Source: Halopseudomonas sabulinigri
Lineage (GTDB): Bacteria; Pseudomonadota; Gammaproteobacteria; Pseudomonadales; Pseudomonadaceae
Direction: 5' to 3'
Length of the DNA stretch: 64,000 bases
NCBI RefSeq assembly: GCF_900105255.1
Contig: NZ_LT629763.1
Span: 3,730,001 to 3,794,000, forward strand
Shown one piece after another: positions 42,462 to 51,827 of this stretch. Position numbers and translations under genes: made by a program. Below the pieces are notes generated by a model. It made no database searches. It saw only the letters and a program-made list of their open reading frames with translations, and was not told the DNA's origin. Each line of letters starts with the position of its first letter. The first letter of the stretch is position 1.

Positions 42462-43826
42462 CTACTTGTTCAGGTAGTTCGCCGGATCATTGAAATAATC
42501 GCGGGTCAGGCGGAACACGACCGGGCTCAGCAGCAGCAGGGCGATCAAGTTGGGAATCGCCATCATGGCATTCAGCGTGTCCGCTACCAGCCACAGGCTG
42601 CCCAGATCGATACCGGGGAGGGTGCCCAGTGGTACCGCGATGATCCAGAGTACGCGGAAGGGTACATTCGAACGCTCACCAAACAGGAACTGGGTGCACT
42701 TTTCCGAGTAGAAGCTCCAGCCGATGATGGTGGTGAAGGCGAATACCGCCAAGCCAATGCTGACAATGTACTGACCCCAACCGCCTGGCAGACCCTGACT
42801 GAAGGCCAGGGCCGACAAGGGCGCACCGTTCTCGCCGCTTTGCCAGGCCCCGGTCACCATGATCACCAGGCCGGTAATCGAGCAGATGATGATGGTGTCG
42901 ATAAAGGTGCCGAGCATGGCAACGGTACCCTGACGGATCGGGTTGTTGGTTTGCGCCGCAGCGTGGGCGATGGGCGCACTGCCCAGGCCTGCCTCGTTGG
43001 AGAACACGCCGCGGGCAATACCAAAACGCATGGCCGCCCACACGGTTGCACCGGCAAAGCCACCGGCAGCGGCGGCGGGGTTGAAGGCGTAATACAGAAT
43101 GTCGCCGAAGGCGGCAGGAATGCGGTCGAAGTGCATGATCAGAATGATCAGGCCGCCACCCACGTAGAACAGCGCCATGATGGGTACCAGCTTGCCGGCG
43201 ACGTCACCGATACGCTTGATACCGCCCAGCAGCACCAGCGCTACCAGCACGGCAATGATGATGCCGGTTACCAGCGGCGGGATGCCGAAGCTGCTGCTCA
43301 GCGCGTCAGCAACCGAGTTGGACTGAATGGTGTTGCCGATGCCAAAGCCAGCCAGCATGCCAAAGATGGCGAACAGGATGCCCAGCCACTTCCACTTGGC
43401 GCCCAGGCCGTTCTTGATGTAGTACATCGGGCCACCGACGTGGTTGCCCAGCGCATCTTTCTCGCGAAAGCACACAGCCAGTACCGCCTCGGCGAATTTG
43501 GTGGCCATGCCCACCAGCGCGATGACCCACATCCAGAACAACGCGCCAGGGCCGCCAAAGAAGATGGCGGTGGCCACGCCGGCGATGTTACCCGTGCCGA
43601 CGGTAGCGGAGAGGGCGGTCATCAGTGCGTTGAAGGGGCTGATATCGCCCTCTTCGGTGCTCTTGCGACCCCGCCAAAGCATGCTGAAGCCATAGAAAAG
43701 CTTGCGTTGGGGGATGAGCTTGAGGCCGAGGGTGAGGTAAAGGCCGGTGCCTGCCAGCAGGGCAAGCATGGCAGGTCCCCAGACAATGCCATTGATATCG
43801 CCGATCAGGCTTATGAGTGCTTCCAT
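42462..43826 (-). CDS. Alanine/glycine:cation symporter family protein (AgcS)
   Basis: A 454-residue secondary transporter of the AgcS family that imports alanine or glycine with Na+ or H+. About 11 hydrophobic helices are visible. Family motifs are FNALMTALSATVGTGNIAGVATAIFFGGPGALFWMWVIALVGMATKFAEAVLAVCFRE near the N-terminus, GVFSNEAGLGSAPIAHAAAQT in the middle and FAFTTIIGWSFYSEKC in the C-terminal half. Specificity for Ala versus Gly cannot be told by eye. I looked for a glycine riboswitch in the leader and did not see one. Confidence 0.92.
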   Translation of the reverse strand: MEALISLIGDINGIVWGPAMLALLAGTGLYLTLGLKLIPQRKLFYGFSMLWRGRKSTEEGDISPFNALMTALSATVGTGNIAGVATAIFFGGPGALFWMWVIALVGMATKFAEAVLAVCFREKDALGNHVGGPMYYIKNGLGAKWKWLGILFAIFGMLAGFGIGNTIQSNSVADALSSSFGIPPLVTGIIIAVLVALVLLGGIKRIGDVAGKLVPIMALFYVGGGLIILIMHFDRIPAAFGDILYYAFNPAAAAGGFAGATVWAAMRFGIARGVFSNEAGLGSAPIAHAAAQTNNPIRQGTVAMLGTFIDTIIICSITGLVIMVTGAWQSGENGAPLSALAFSQGLPGGWGQYIVSIGLAVFAFTTIIGWSFYSEKCTQFLFGERSNVPFRVLWIIAVPLGTLPGIDLGSLWLVADTLNAMMAIPNLIALLLLSPVVFRLTRDYFNDPANYLNK

Positions 43827-44173
43827 TGACGCTGCTCCTGATTATCTTTTGTATTGATGCACTGGGTGGCGCATCAGTGTTATGAGGGTGCCTTTTGGGC
43901 GATCCGTTGTCAGGATATACCAGGATTGCCAGTTGCGGGGTAGGCAAAGCCTGCCAAGTTCTGAAGCGTGCGAAACGCAAGCGACTAAACTCAATATCAA
44001 GTGTGACCTGCTTCAAGAAATCGCATCGGCCAGGGGTGCGTTCAATTTGAAAACGGGTATACTGAATAAAATTTTTGACGCCAAATTTACGACACACGGA
44101 AGGCAGCCCTTGTTAGCAGGATAAGCAACCCAGGCGTTGTACGCGATAAGCCAGGCTTATCAGGAGAGGTAGC
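43827..44173. other. Gene-free divergent intergenic region between agcS and the DUF1631 gene
   Basis: About 350 bases with lower GC than the genes. It must carry divergent promoters. On the plus strand, TATACT (44058-44063, preceded by GGG) and TAAAAT (44067-44072) are -10-like boxes, with TTGAAA at 44047-44052 poorly spaced for either, so no promoter is assigned firmly. AGGAGAGG lies before the DUF1631 start. No RNA structure or repeat stands out. Confidence 0.5.
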
Positions 44174-46585
44174 ATGTCCCAGGACCCGAAGGTGGTCTCG
44201 ATCAAACCGAATCTCGCCAGCCGCAATATGCAGAGCGCCGGCACCGGTTCGTCATCGTTGCCAGCGCCGCTGATCAGCGTGCGCGATCACCTGCAGCAGT
44301 ACCTGAGCACGGCCTTCAATGTGCTGTTTGACAATGCCGACGACAACCTCTTCGAAATGGCTGATCGGGCGACCAGTAATGCCGATCAAACCCTGTTCTT
44401 TGAAGCCATGCGCACCGTGCGGTTGCAGCGTGGCAGCATCCTGAAAAGTATCGGCGCCAGTCTGCACCAGGTGACCGAGCAGATGAATGGCGAAGCCCCC
44501 GCCGCCGCCGCGGCGTACTCCTCCTTTGAACTCGATAGCCTGACGCTGGTACAGCCGGACGAGCTGGAGCAGTCTGTTGCGCTAGACGGCATGATCAGCC
44601 GCGTCAATAACCGCAATCAGCAAGCGCTGATGCATCTGGCGATGCGTACCAACAGTCTGGTCAAGAACCTGGTGGATGAGCGCAATAATCCGCTGGCGCC
44701 CGCTGCGCTGGCCGACTATTTTGCCGATGCCCTCAAGCCTCTGGCGCTGGAGATCAAGGTTCGGCTGATCATCTTCAAACTCTTTGAACGCTATGTGTTT
44801 AACGGTATCGACGCCGAGTACGAGGCGCTGAATACGCTGCTGGTTAATGCCGGCGTCATGCCTGATCTGCGTTTGGCTCAGGTGACGCCCTCGCGCCGTC
44901 GGTCACCGCCGGCCGGCGCTGGAAATGGCGCTGCGGCTGAATCCAGCCCCGGTAATCGGCAGAGCAGCGCAGATCAGCAGGAAGTGCTGAGCATGTTCAG
45001 CGAGCTGATCGGTAACTGGCGGCATGCCAGCGGCGATATGGCGCTATCGGGGCTCTCTGGTAGTGCCGCACGTACGATGCCCAGCGACGAGTTACTGCAG
45101 GTTCTGGCTGATATTCCGCTCGATGAGTTGCCCGACAGGGCGGCGGACAGCCCCGCGGACATGCGCCAGCGCATCCAGCGTGCGTTGCAGGCTCAGCGTC
45201 AATCTGTGGGTGCTGCTGAGCAAAAAGTGGTGGGTCGGGTGGATGATGACGTCATCAGCCTGGTCTCTATGTTGTTTGACTTCATTCTCGAAGACCCGGC
45301 GCTGCCTGCGGCGGTCAAGGCCATGATCGGGCGGCTGCAATTACCGGTTTTGCGGGTAGCCATCGCCGACAAGAGCTTTTTCAGTCGCGGCGCGCATCCG
45401 GCTCGCCGATTGTTGAATGAGCTCGCTCGGGCAACCATGGGCTGGAATGATCACGATGATTTGCGTCGGGATCAGTTGCACGGGCTGCTCGAAAGCATTG
45501 TCGAGCGCCTGTTGGCAGTCAGTGAGCCGCAGGATGCCCTGTTTGAAACGCTGCACGCAGAGCTGACCGACTTTCAACGCAACGAGCAGCGCCGCTCCGA
45601 CCGGATCGAGCAGCGTACGCGCGACGCCGAAGAGGGCCGGGCGCGCATGCAGGCGGCGCGCAGTCATGTCGCCAAGGCGGTCAACGGGTTGCTGGTTGGG
45701 CGAACCTTGCCGGTCACTCTGGTCGATCTGTTGCGCGACACCTGGAGTCAGGTGCTGCATATGGTGTGTCTGCGTGAGGGCGTTGATTCGGCAGCCTGGG
45801 ATCAGGCGATTCGTGCCGCGCAGCAGATGATCGACAGTGTCGAGCCGGTTCCCGCCGGTGAGTTGCGGTATCGTGCCGATAGCAACGAGCAAGTCCTGGA
45901 GGCGCTGCGCCGCGGCCTGGAGCTGCTTGGGCTGGATGCGTCGGCGGTCGCTGTTCAGGTCGCACGCCTGGCGCAACCACAGGCGCTCGCCCTGGCCAAA
46001 GCGCAGGAGGCTGCGGCAAGAAAAGTACGTGAGGCGCAGGCCGCTCGGCTGGCGGCGGAGGCTGCCCAGGCGAAGGCTTCCGGCGCTGCAGAGACTGTAG
46101 CGGAAACCGAGCGGGCCGCGGAGCAACCGCTACCCGTCGCTGAAGCCGCTGTGCCGCAGCCAGAGCAGGCGCAGACGGCCGAGGTGGTCATGCCGGTGGT
46201 CGAGCCGATTGAGCAGGTGCACGTTGAGGCGCCGGTGTTGCAGGCAGAGGAGGAGTCTGAGCCGCTTGCCGAAACCGTGGACGACTTGCCCAGTGTCGGC
46301 GCGATGCGCTGGATTGAAAGCCTGCGTGCTGGCTGTTGGTTTCGTCTGGGCGCTACCGAAGGCCAGCCGGAGCAGCGCTGCAAACTGGCTGCCATCATCA
46401 GCTTCAGCGGCAAGTACATTTTCGTCAATCGTGGCGGCATGAAAGTCGCCGAGTTTGGCAAGAACGAGCTGGCCCAGCACTTCGAGCAGGGGCTTATTAC
46501 CCTGCTGGATGAGAATCAGCTGTTTGATCGTGCGCTTGAGTCGGTGATCGGCAACCTGCGCCGTTTGCAGTCAGCCAAGCCCTGA
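44174..46585 (+). CDS. DUF1631 family protein
   Basis: An 803-residue cytosolic protein of the DUF1631 family, found in Pseudomonas and relatives; function not established. The first 560 residues are mainly helical and match the DUF1631 pattern (LFDNADDNLFEMADRATSNADQTLFFEAMRTVRLQR, FDFILEDPALPAAVKAMIGRLQLPVLRVAIADKSFFSRGAHPARRLLNELARATMGW). An Ala/Gln/Glu-rich linker (about 600-715) follows. The C-terminal domain (MRWIESLRAGCWFRLGATEGQPEQRCKLAAIISFSGKYIFVNRGGMKVAEF) resembles a PilZ-like barrel, although I cannot point to the RxxxR and DxSxxG motifs. It precedes ampD on the same strand, as in P. aeruginosa. Confidence 0.9.
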   Translation: MSQDPKVVSIKPNLASRNMQSAGTGSSSLPAPLISVRDHLQQYLSTAFNVLFDNADDNLFEMADRATSNADQTLFFEAMRTVRLQRGSILKSIGASLHQVTEQMNGEAPAAAAAYSSFELDSLTLVQPDELEQSVALDGMISRVNNRNQQALMHLAMRTNSLVKNLVDERNNPLAPAALADYFADALKPLALEIKVRLIIFKLFERYVFNGIDAEYEALNTLLVNAGVMPDLRLAQVTPSRRRSPPAGAGNGAAAESSPGNRQSSADQQEVLSMFSELIGNWRHASGDMALSGLSGSAARTMPSDELLQVLADIPLDELPDRAADSPADMRQRIQRALQAQRQSVGAAEQKVVGRVDDDVISLVSMLFDFILEDPALPAAVKAMIGRLQLPVLRVAIADKSFFSRGAHPARRLLNELARATMGWNDHDDLRRDQLHGLLESIVERLLAVSEPQDALFETLHAELTDFQRNEQRRSDRIEQRTRDAEEGRARMQAARSHVAKAVNGLLVGRTLPVTLVDLLRDTWSQVLHMVCLREGVDSAAWDQAIRAAQQMIDSVEPVPAGELRYRADSNEQVLEALRRGLELLGLDASAVAVQVARLAQPQALALAKAQEAAARKVREAQAARLAAEAAQAKASGAAETVAETERAAEQPLPVAEAAVPQPEQAQTAEVVMPVVEPIEQVHVEAPVLQAEEESEPLAETVDDLPSVGAMRWIESLRAGCWFRLGATEGQPEQRCKLAAIISFSGKYIFVNRGGMKVAEFGKNELAQHFEQGLITLLDENQLFDRALESVIGNLRRLQSAKP

Positions 46586-46666
46586 ACATGCCCTGAGCAA
46601 AGCCTGATGCACCGCCGCTGAGCTCCTGTTAGCATAAGGTTTTTGGCTGATGGGGGCGGGACGATC

Positions 46667-47227
46667 ATGCGCCTGCAAGAGGGTTGGCTGGAGGGCGTGC
46701 AGATCTGTCGCTCCGCGCATTTCAATCCCCGACCGGATGGGGATGTGGTTTCTCTCCTGGTTATTCACAACATCAGCCTGCCGCCCGGCGAGTTTGGTGG
46801 CGGGCACGTGCAACGCTTTTTCTGTGGCCAGCTAGACTCCTCGCTGCATCCCTACTTCGCCGAGATCGCCGAGCTACGCGTTTCTGCGCACTTCCTGATC
46901 GAGCGTGACGGCGGCATCACCCAGTTTGTCAGTTGCGATGAGCGCGCCTGGCATGCCGGTGCCTCGCGCTACGCCGGACGCGATAACTGCAATGACTTCT
47001 CCATTGGTGTGGAGCTTGAGGGCACCGATGACAGGCCTTATACCGATGCGCAGTACCAGGCCCTGCGTGAGTTGACCCACGCGCTGCAGCGCGCCTACCC
47101 GGCGATTACCCGCCAGCGGATCACCGGCCACGAATTCATCGCGCCAGGGCGCAAGACCGATCCGGGCGCGGCGTTCGACTGGCGTCGCTATCTGCGCAGC
47201 TTGCTGGCTGCACCACTTAACCAATAA
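46667..47227 (+). CDS. ampD: 1,6-anhydro-N-acetylmuramyl-L-alanine amidase AmpD
   Basis: AmpD is the cytosolic zinc amidase that cleaves anhydro-muropeptides during wall recycling; its loss derepresses ampC through AmpR. The 186-residue protein has the zinc ligands in the expected places: His34 (LVIHNISLPP), His155 (ITGHEFIAPGRKTDPG) and Asp165, with catalytic Glu116 (SIGVELEG). ATG 46667 gives the canonical N-terminus MRLQEGWLEGVQICRS-HFNPRP. ampE follows 11 nt later, the classical pair. Confidence 0.96.
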   Translation: MRLQEGWLEGVQICRSAHFNPRPDGDVVSLLVIHNISLPPGEFGGGHVQRFFCGQLDSSLHPYFAEIAELRVSAHFLIERDGGITQFVSCDERAWHAGASRYAGRDNCNDFSIGVELEGTDDRPYTDAQYQALRELTHALQRAYPAITRQRITGHEFIAPGRKTDPGAAFDWRRYLRSLLAAPLNQ

Positions 47228-47238
47228 AGGCCCCCTCG

Positions 47239-48060
47239 ATGCGGTTTCTGATCCTGCTGATCACAGTTTTGCTGGTGCGCTTCACACCATTGCGTGCGGG
47301 TATACACCCGGACCCCGTAGCGGCGTGGGCGGATTACAGTGCCGGGGTTGCGGAGCGCCGTGCTGGTTGGCAGGCACTGCTCTGCCTGCTATTGCCGCTG
47401 ATACCGCTGGAACTTGCATTCTGGGCGCTGGCTGATGTGGCCAACGGCGTATTCGTGCTGGTGCTGGGCGTGCTGGTCCTGTTGCTGGGGTTGGGCAGCA
47501 CCAGTCGCGTTTACGGCGCCAGTCGGCGCTTTGAGCAGGCCTGGGCGCGAGGTGATTGCGAGGCCGCGGCGCTGATTGCCGAGCATGATCTGGCGGTGCG
47601 GGCTGACGACGACAACGATCTGCTCGCGCAGGTGCGCGGTCGCCTGCTCTGGGCTGCGCTAGCCGGCTACTTTGTGCCGGTTTTGTGGTTTCTCTTGCTG
47701 GGTCCGCTGGGCGCGCTGGGCTACCGTCTACTAAGGTTGTTTGTAGACCGCTTGCCGGCGGAGTCGCAAGGGTATGCTGGCAGTCTGGTGCACGCCATGG
47801 AGTGGTTGCCGGCCCGGCTGCTGGTCGCGAGCTTTGCCTTGGTAGGGCATTTCGATCGGGTATTCGAGTCGCTGCGCGGCGTCTGGAGTGACTGGGATAA
47901 GGCGCCTGAATCCTTGTTGATGACAGCGGCTGATGCGGCCCTGTCAGGCGGTGCAGAGCCAGAGCCAGACGCGCCCGTGCTGGCCGCAACCCGAGACTTG
48001 CTGCTGCGCGCGATGCTTGCTTGGGCGGTACCCGTGGCATTGTTGGCGTTACTGGGTTAG
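47239..48060 (+). CDS. ampE: AmpE inner-membrane protein
   Basis: AmpE is a CobD/CbiB-like inner-membrane protein co-transcribed with ampD and implicated in beta-lactamase regulation. The 273-residue protein has four to five hydrophobic segments (MRFLILLITVLLVRF, LLCLLLPLIPLELAFWAL, VFVLVLGVLVLLLGLG, LLWAALAGYFVPVLWFLLLGPLGALGYRLLRLF, and a C-terminal LLLRAMLAWAVPVALLALL). The motif RLFVDRLPAESQGYAGSLVHAMEWLPARLLVASFALVGHFD is typical. Its biochemical activity is not known. Confidence 0.92.
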   Translation: MRFLILLITVLLVRFTPLRAGIHPDPVAAWADYSAGVAERRAGWQALLCLLLPLIPLELAFWALADVANGVFVLVLGVLVLLLGLGSTSRVYGASRRFEQAWARGDCEAAALIAEHDLAVRADDDNDLLAQVRGRLLWAALAGYFVPVLWFLLLGPLGALGYRLLRLFVDRLPAESQGYAGSLVHAMEWLPARLLVASFALVGHFDRVFESLRGVWSDWDKAPESLLMTAADAALSGGAEPEPDAPVLAATRDLLLRAMLAWAVPVALLALLG

Positions 48061-48075
48061 ATTTCGCGCCAGTAG

Positions 48076-48102
48076 TAAAGTTGTCTCCGATCTGGCCGAT
48101 AG
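48076..48102 (+). promoter_or_regulatory. FliA (sigma-28) promoter upstream of the chemoreceptor gene
   Basis: TAAAGTTG (48076-48083), 11 nt, GCCGATAG (48095-48102). This is one base from the FliA consensus in each half (TAAAGTTT-N11-GCCGATAA) and is correctly oriented 133 bp before the MCP start. The chemoreceptor is therefore predicted to belong to the late flagellar/chemotaxis regulon. Confidence 0.87.
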
Positions 48103-48234
48103 AATCAGCATGAGACAGTAGGGCGCGACCTCGCTTGCCCTTGAACGCGGTAGCAAATATAACAAAACACAGGCGCCCGAAACGGCGGCCTGATAGGCCC
48201 CACCGCAGGCCGGTCAATTTAGGAGAAAAACTGG

Positions 48235-50253
48235 GTGAATAGTCTTCTTGCGCCTGCCATTGCCCTGATGAATCGCCTGAGCTATGGCATGAAGTTCTGC
48301 CTGATCAGCGTCTTGTTCTTTGTCCCTCTCGGTATTATCAGCAGCATGGTGGTCCACCAGGCCTATGAGCGCGTGCAGGTCACCCAGCATGCCCAGGACA
48401 ATCTCGCTCTGGTCCGGGCGGCCTCCGATATTTTGCGCGATGCCGAGCTGATTCGGGACATGGAACACGTCAATGCACTACTCGGGCAGGGTCAACTCGC
48501 CGCCGAGCTGGAGGCCCGTGGCGCAGAGTTGCGCAAGAAGGCGATCGATAAACTGCGCGCCTTGCCGCTTGATGTTGAAGACGCGGCGGCAGCTGATGTG
48601 GTGGCCAAGCGCGACGAGTTGCTGGCGCTCTATGAGGGTCTGGCCAATGAATCCGTCAGTGGCAAGCAGGTGCTGGCGGTGCAGGGTCTGGCCGAGGCCA
48701 GTACGCTGCTTAACTTCAGTGCTGCCTATGCAGGGCTGCCGCAGGATTTTGACCGCAATGTACGGCAGCTGACCGAACTCTTGATCGATGTCACCCCGCA
48801 GGTGACCTCCGCATTGGGTGAGGGGCGCGCGGTCGGTGCTTATTCCATGGGGCTTGGCTACATCAACTCTGACGCCAGTCGCGCGATGGACGATCTGTTC
48901 GAGCTGCTGCAGAAGCTGACGGCCAACTACGAGCAGATCTTGAACCAGACCCTCGAGGGCAGCGATCTGCAAGGCATCAAGCCGGCTGCCGATGCGAGTC
49001 TTGAAAGCCTGAGCATTGCGCAAAATATCTTTGATGAAGAAATCATCATGGCTAACTCGCTGGAAGGTACCTGGGATGGCTATTTTCAGCGCCTTACCGC
49101 CGAGATCGACAAAACTTACGCACTCGACACCGCGGTGTTTGACGCCTTGCGTGAACGCTTGAGTGAGCGTCTCGGACAGAACCGCAGCTCCATGCTGGTA
49201 TTGATCGTCTCGCTGTCGTTGGTGGGGCTGCTGATCATCTATCTGTATGCGGGCTTCTATATGGCGACCCGTCGTACGCTCAAGCGGTTGTCGTCGCAAA
49301 TGGGCCAAGTCGCCGGTGGCGACATGACAGTGCAGGTCGACGTGGACAGCCGCGACGAGCTGGGCGATCTGGCCGCTGATTTCAACAATACCGTGCAGAA
49401 GGTGCGGGAGTTGATCCGTCAGGTCAGCTCGACCTCGGATCAGGTGCAGGAGCAGTCGCGACAGGTCGAAAACATTGCCAGCGAAAGCAGTCAGGCCGCG
49501 ACTTCGCAGCGTAGTCAGATCGAGCAGGTTGCCACGGCGATGAACGAGATGGCCGCCACCTCGCAGGAAGTTGCGCGCAGCGCCGCTCTGGCGGTCACCA
49601 ATGCCGAGCAGGTGAATACTCAGACCCTGAATGGCCGCCGTCTGGTGGAGTCCTCGGTCGACGGTATTGAAAAGCTGTCCGGCGAGATCGAAAACTCGGT
49701 GCGCGTTATCAATCAACTGGCCGATGACAGTTCGTCCATCAGCCGGGTGCTGGATGTGATCAAGGGCGTAGCCGAGCAGACCAACCTGCTGGCGCTTAAC
49801 GCCGCAATCGAGGCGGCGCGGGCCGGTGAACAGGGCCGCGGCTTTGCCGTAGTCGCTGACGAGGTACGGACGCTGGCCCGCCGCACGCAGCAGTCCACCG
49901 AAGAGATCGAGCAGATGATTGTGCGTCTGCAAGACGGCGTGGGTGCGGCAGTGAAAGCTATGGGCAGCAGCCATAGCATGACGGCGGAAACCGTGGATGC
50001 TTCCCTCAAGGTGCAGGAAGGGCTCGACAACATCCTCAAGGCGGTTACTCACATCGTTGACCAAAGCCAGCAGATCGCCGCAGCAGCGGAAGAGCAGACG
50101 GCGGTCAGCCACGATATTGATCAGAACATCGTCGAGATCAACCATGCCGGTGAGCGTACTGCTGAGGGCGCGCGCAAGGCAGAAGAGTCCAGTGGCCGCA
50201 TGGCCCAGCTGGTGCAATCACTGCAGGGCATCATCAGCGCCTTCAAGGTGTAA
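48235..50253 (+). CDS. Methyl-accepting chemotaxis protein
   Basis: A 672-residue transmembrane chemoreceptor. Start GTG 48235 follows AGGAG. It has TM1 (residues 20-42), a large periplasmic helical sensor (about 43-320), and TM2 (RSSMLVLIVSLSLVGLLIIYLYAGFYMAT). A HAMP domain follows (RTLKRLSSQMGQVAGGDMTVQVDVDSRDELGDLAADFN), then the signalling hairpin with the invariant tip VAEQTNLLALNAAIEAARAGEQGRGFAVVADEVRTLARRT. No C-terminal CheR-binding pentapeptide is present. The sensor domain is long and its ligand unknown. It lies after ampE, as in P. aeruginosa. Confidence 0.94.
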   Translation: MNSLLAPAIALMNRLSYGMKFCLISVLFFVPLGIISSMVVHQAYERVQVTQHAQDNLALVRAASDILRDAELIRDMEHVNALLGQGQLAAELEARGAELRKKAIDKLRALPLDVEDAAAADVVAKRDELLALYEGLANESVSGKQVLAVQGLAEASTLLNFSAAYAGLPQDFDRNVRQLTELLIDVTPQVTSALGEGRAVGAYSMGLGYINSDASRAMDDLFELLQKLTANYEQILNQTLEGSDLQGIKPAADASLESLSIAQNIFDEEIIMANSLEGTWDGYFQRLTAEIDKTYALDTAVFDALRERLSERLGQNRSSMLVLIVSLSLVGLLIIYLYAGFYMATRRTLKRLSSQMGQVAGGDMTVQVDVDSRDELGDLAADFNNTVQKVRELIRQVSSTSDQVQEQSRQVENIASESSQAATSQRSQIEQVATAMNEMAATSQEVARSAALAVTNAEQVNTQTLNGRRLVESSVDGIEKLSGEIENSVRVINQLADDSSSISRVLDVIKGVAEQTNLLALNAAIEAARAGEQGRGFAVVADEVRTLARRTQQSTEEIEQMIVRLQDGVGAAVKAMGSSHSMTAETVDASLKVQEGLDNILKAVTHIVDQSQQIAAAAEEQTAVSHDIDQNIVEINHAGERTAEGARKAEESSGRMAQLVQSLQGIISAFKV

Positions 50254-50271
50254 GGCTCGACGCGCCCGGAC

Positions 50272-50838
50272 TCAGGCCGTTGGCTTGGGTTTGGGCGCCC
50301 AGAGTACTTCCGGTGTTTCTTCCAGGCGGGCAATGGTCCGCGCCATCACAAACAACAGGTCGGACAGGCGATTCAGATAAATCAGTGCCTGCTGGTTCAC
50401 GTTGTCCTGCTGTGCCACGCCGAGGTATTGCCGTTCTGCGCGCCGACACACGCTGCGCGCCAGGTGGGCCTGAGCGATCGCCCGCGAGCCGCCGGGCAGA
50501 ATGAAATTTTTCAGCGGTTCCAGCTCGGTGTTAAGGGCATCGATGTGCTGCTCCAGCGCACTGACGTCAGCGGCCGCAATGATGTCGTACCCGGGTACCG
50601 CCAGCTCACCGCCGAGATCGAAGAGGCGATGCTGGATGGGCGTGAGAATGGCCAGCAGCGGGTGCAGGCGGTAGTCGGTCAGCTCGGTGATCAGCAGTCC
50701 GACATGGCAGTTCAGCTCATCCACATCGCCCATGGCCGCCACGCGGGGATGGTTCTTGGCAATGCGATCACCATTGGCCAGACCGGTTTCGCCCTGGTCG
50801 CCGGTACGGGTATAGAGTTTGCTAAGGCGATAGCCCAT
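50272..50838 (-). CDS. Cob(I)yrinic acid a,c-diamide adenosyltransferase, PduO type
   Basis: This enzyme transfers the adenosyl group of ATP to cob(I)alamin, making coenzyme B12. The 188-residue protein shows the PduO-type signature LYTRTGDQGETGLANGDRIAKNHPRVAAMGDVDELNCHVGLL and the C-terminal CRRAERQYLG...ALIYLNRLSDLLFVMAR active-site helix. It stands without other cobalamin genes nearby and converges with the MCP gene (18-nt gap), so it is likely a salvage or recycling enzyme. Confidence 0.94.
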   Translation of the reverse strand: MGYRLSKLYTRTGDQGETGLANGDRIAKNHPRVAAMGDVDELNCHVGLLITELTDYRLHPLLAILTPIQHRLFDLGGELAVPGYDIIAAADVSALEQHIDALNTELEPLKNFILPGGSRAIAQAHLARSVCRRAERQYLGVAQQDNVNQQALIYLNRLSDLLFVMARTIARLEETPEVLWAPKPKPTA

Positions 50839-50910
50839 GGTTGGATGCTCTCTGCGGACGCGAATGTTGGACCCTGAAGGGGGTCGTTAGCCTAGCGGCA
50901 AACAGCCTGT

Positions 50911-51822
50911 TCAGTCTACCGGCAGGCCCAGCTCTGAAAGGCGCCGGCGCGATGCGGTCAGCAGGCGCTCCAGCGCGGGCACTGGTACGCCGCTGCGCTG
51001 CGCCTCTGCGCAGGCATAGCCCAGAATGTAGCTGAGCTCGGTGCGGCGCCCTGCGTGCAGGTCCTGGCGCATGGAGGAGCTATTGCTGGCGGTACGGCGA
51101 ATGACCTCGTGAATCTGTTGGCCGAGGTCCGGGGCCGCGATGCCCTGGGCAGCCAGCACTGTCTGCAACTCGGTAATACACTCGTCCAGCCAGGGGCCAG
51201 CCCGCAGTGGCACCTCGCCGTTGCAGCAATCGAACAACAGGGTGAAGGGGTTTACAGCGCAGTTCACCGCCAGCTTGCGCCAGAGTACGGCGAGGATCTG
51301 TTCGCTCCATTGCCAGTTGATGATGCGCTGATCCAGCTGCAGCAGCCAATCGGGCGGTGGTTGCAGCGCCGGATCGCCAATCAGGGTCTGGCCCTGACCC
51401 GCCCAGATCAGCTGCTGCGGCGCGGGTTGCCAGGCGCCGTCCGTTACGCTGGCGTACAGCACGCGTTGTTCGGGAAACGCCTGGGTAACCTGCTGTTGCA
51501 CGCCCAGGCCGTTTTGCAGCAAGAGTATCTGGCTATTGCTGCTCAGCCGCTGGCGCAGCGGCGCCAGCGCGGTCATTACCGCATGTGCTTTGGTGGCAAC
51601 GATCAGGATTGCGATGGCTGTGTCGCTTTGGGTAGCTACTTCGCAACTGACGCGCAGGTGCTGTTGGCCATTCGGTGCGGTGAAGTGCAGCAGGTTGTCG
51701 GCGGCTTGCCAACGCTGCAGGGCGGCCTGATCGCGCAGTAGAAGACGACAGTCCAGGCCTGCCTGTTGCAGACGAGCAATCCACAACAGGCCCAGGCTGC
51801 CGGCGCCCAGTACGTGAAACAC
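50911..51822 (-). CDS. panE: 2-dehydropantoate 2-reductase (ketopantoate reductase)
   Basis: PanE reduces ketopantoate with NADPH in pantothenate synthesis. The 303-residue protein starts MFHVLGAGSLGLLWIARLQQAGL, a GxGxxG nucleotide-binding motif. It has the central ILIVATKAHAVMTAL (catalytic Lys region), QNGLGVQQQV, and LWRKLAVNCAVNPFTLLFDCCNGEV, then the C-terminal SSMRQDLHAGRRTELSYILGY. It lies 5 nt downstream of the REC-GGDEF gene, so the two are probably co-transcribed, the same pairing as in P. aeruginosa. Confidence 0.92.
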   Translation of the reverse strand: MFHVLGAGSLGLLWIARLQQAGLDCRLLLRDQAALQRWQAADNLLHFTAPNGQQHLRVSCEVATQSDTAIAILIVATKAHAVMTALAPLRQRLSSNSQILLLQNGLGVQQQVTQAFPEQRVLYASVTDGAWQPAPQQLIWAGQGQTLIGDPALQPPPDWLLQLDQRIINWQWSEQILAVLWRKLAVNCAVNPFTLLFDCCNGEVPLRAGPWLDECITELQTVLAAQGIAAPDLGQQIHEVIRRTASNSSSMRQDLHAGRRTELSYILGYACAEAQRSGVPVPALERLLTASRRRLSELGLPVD

Positions 51823-51827
51823 CGGCT

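Noticed and set aside
42840..43829. 329-codon plus-strand frame opposite the AgcS gene
   Set aside because: It is antisense to a clear transporter gene and has no recognisable domain.
43827..44173. Glycine riboswitch upstream of the AgcS symporter
   Set aside because: No conserved glycine-aptamer core was seen in the leader; the family can be riboswitch-controlled, but not visibly here.
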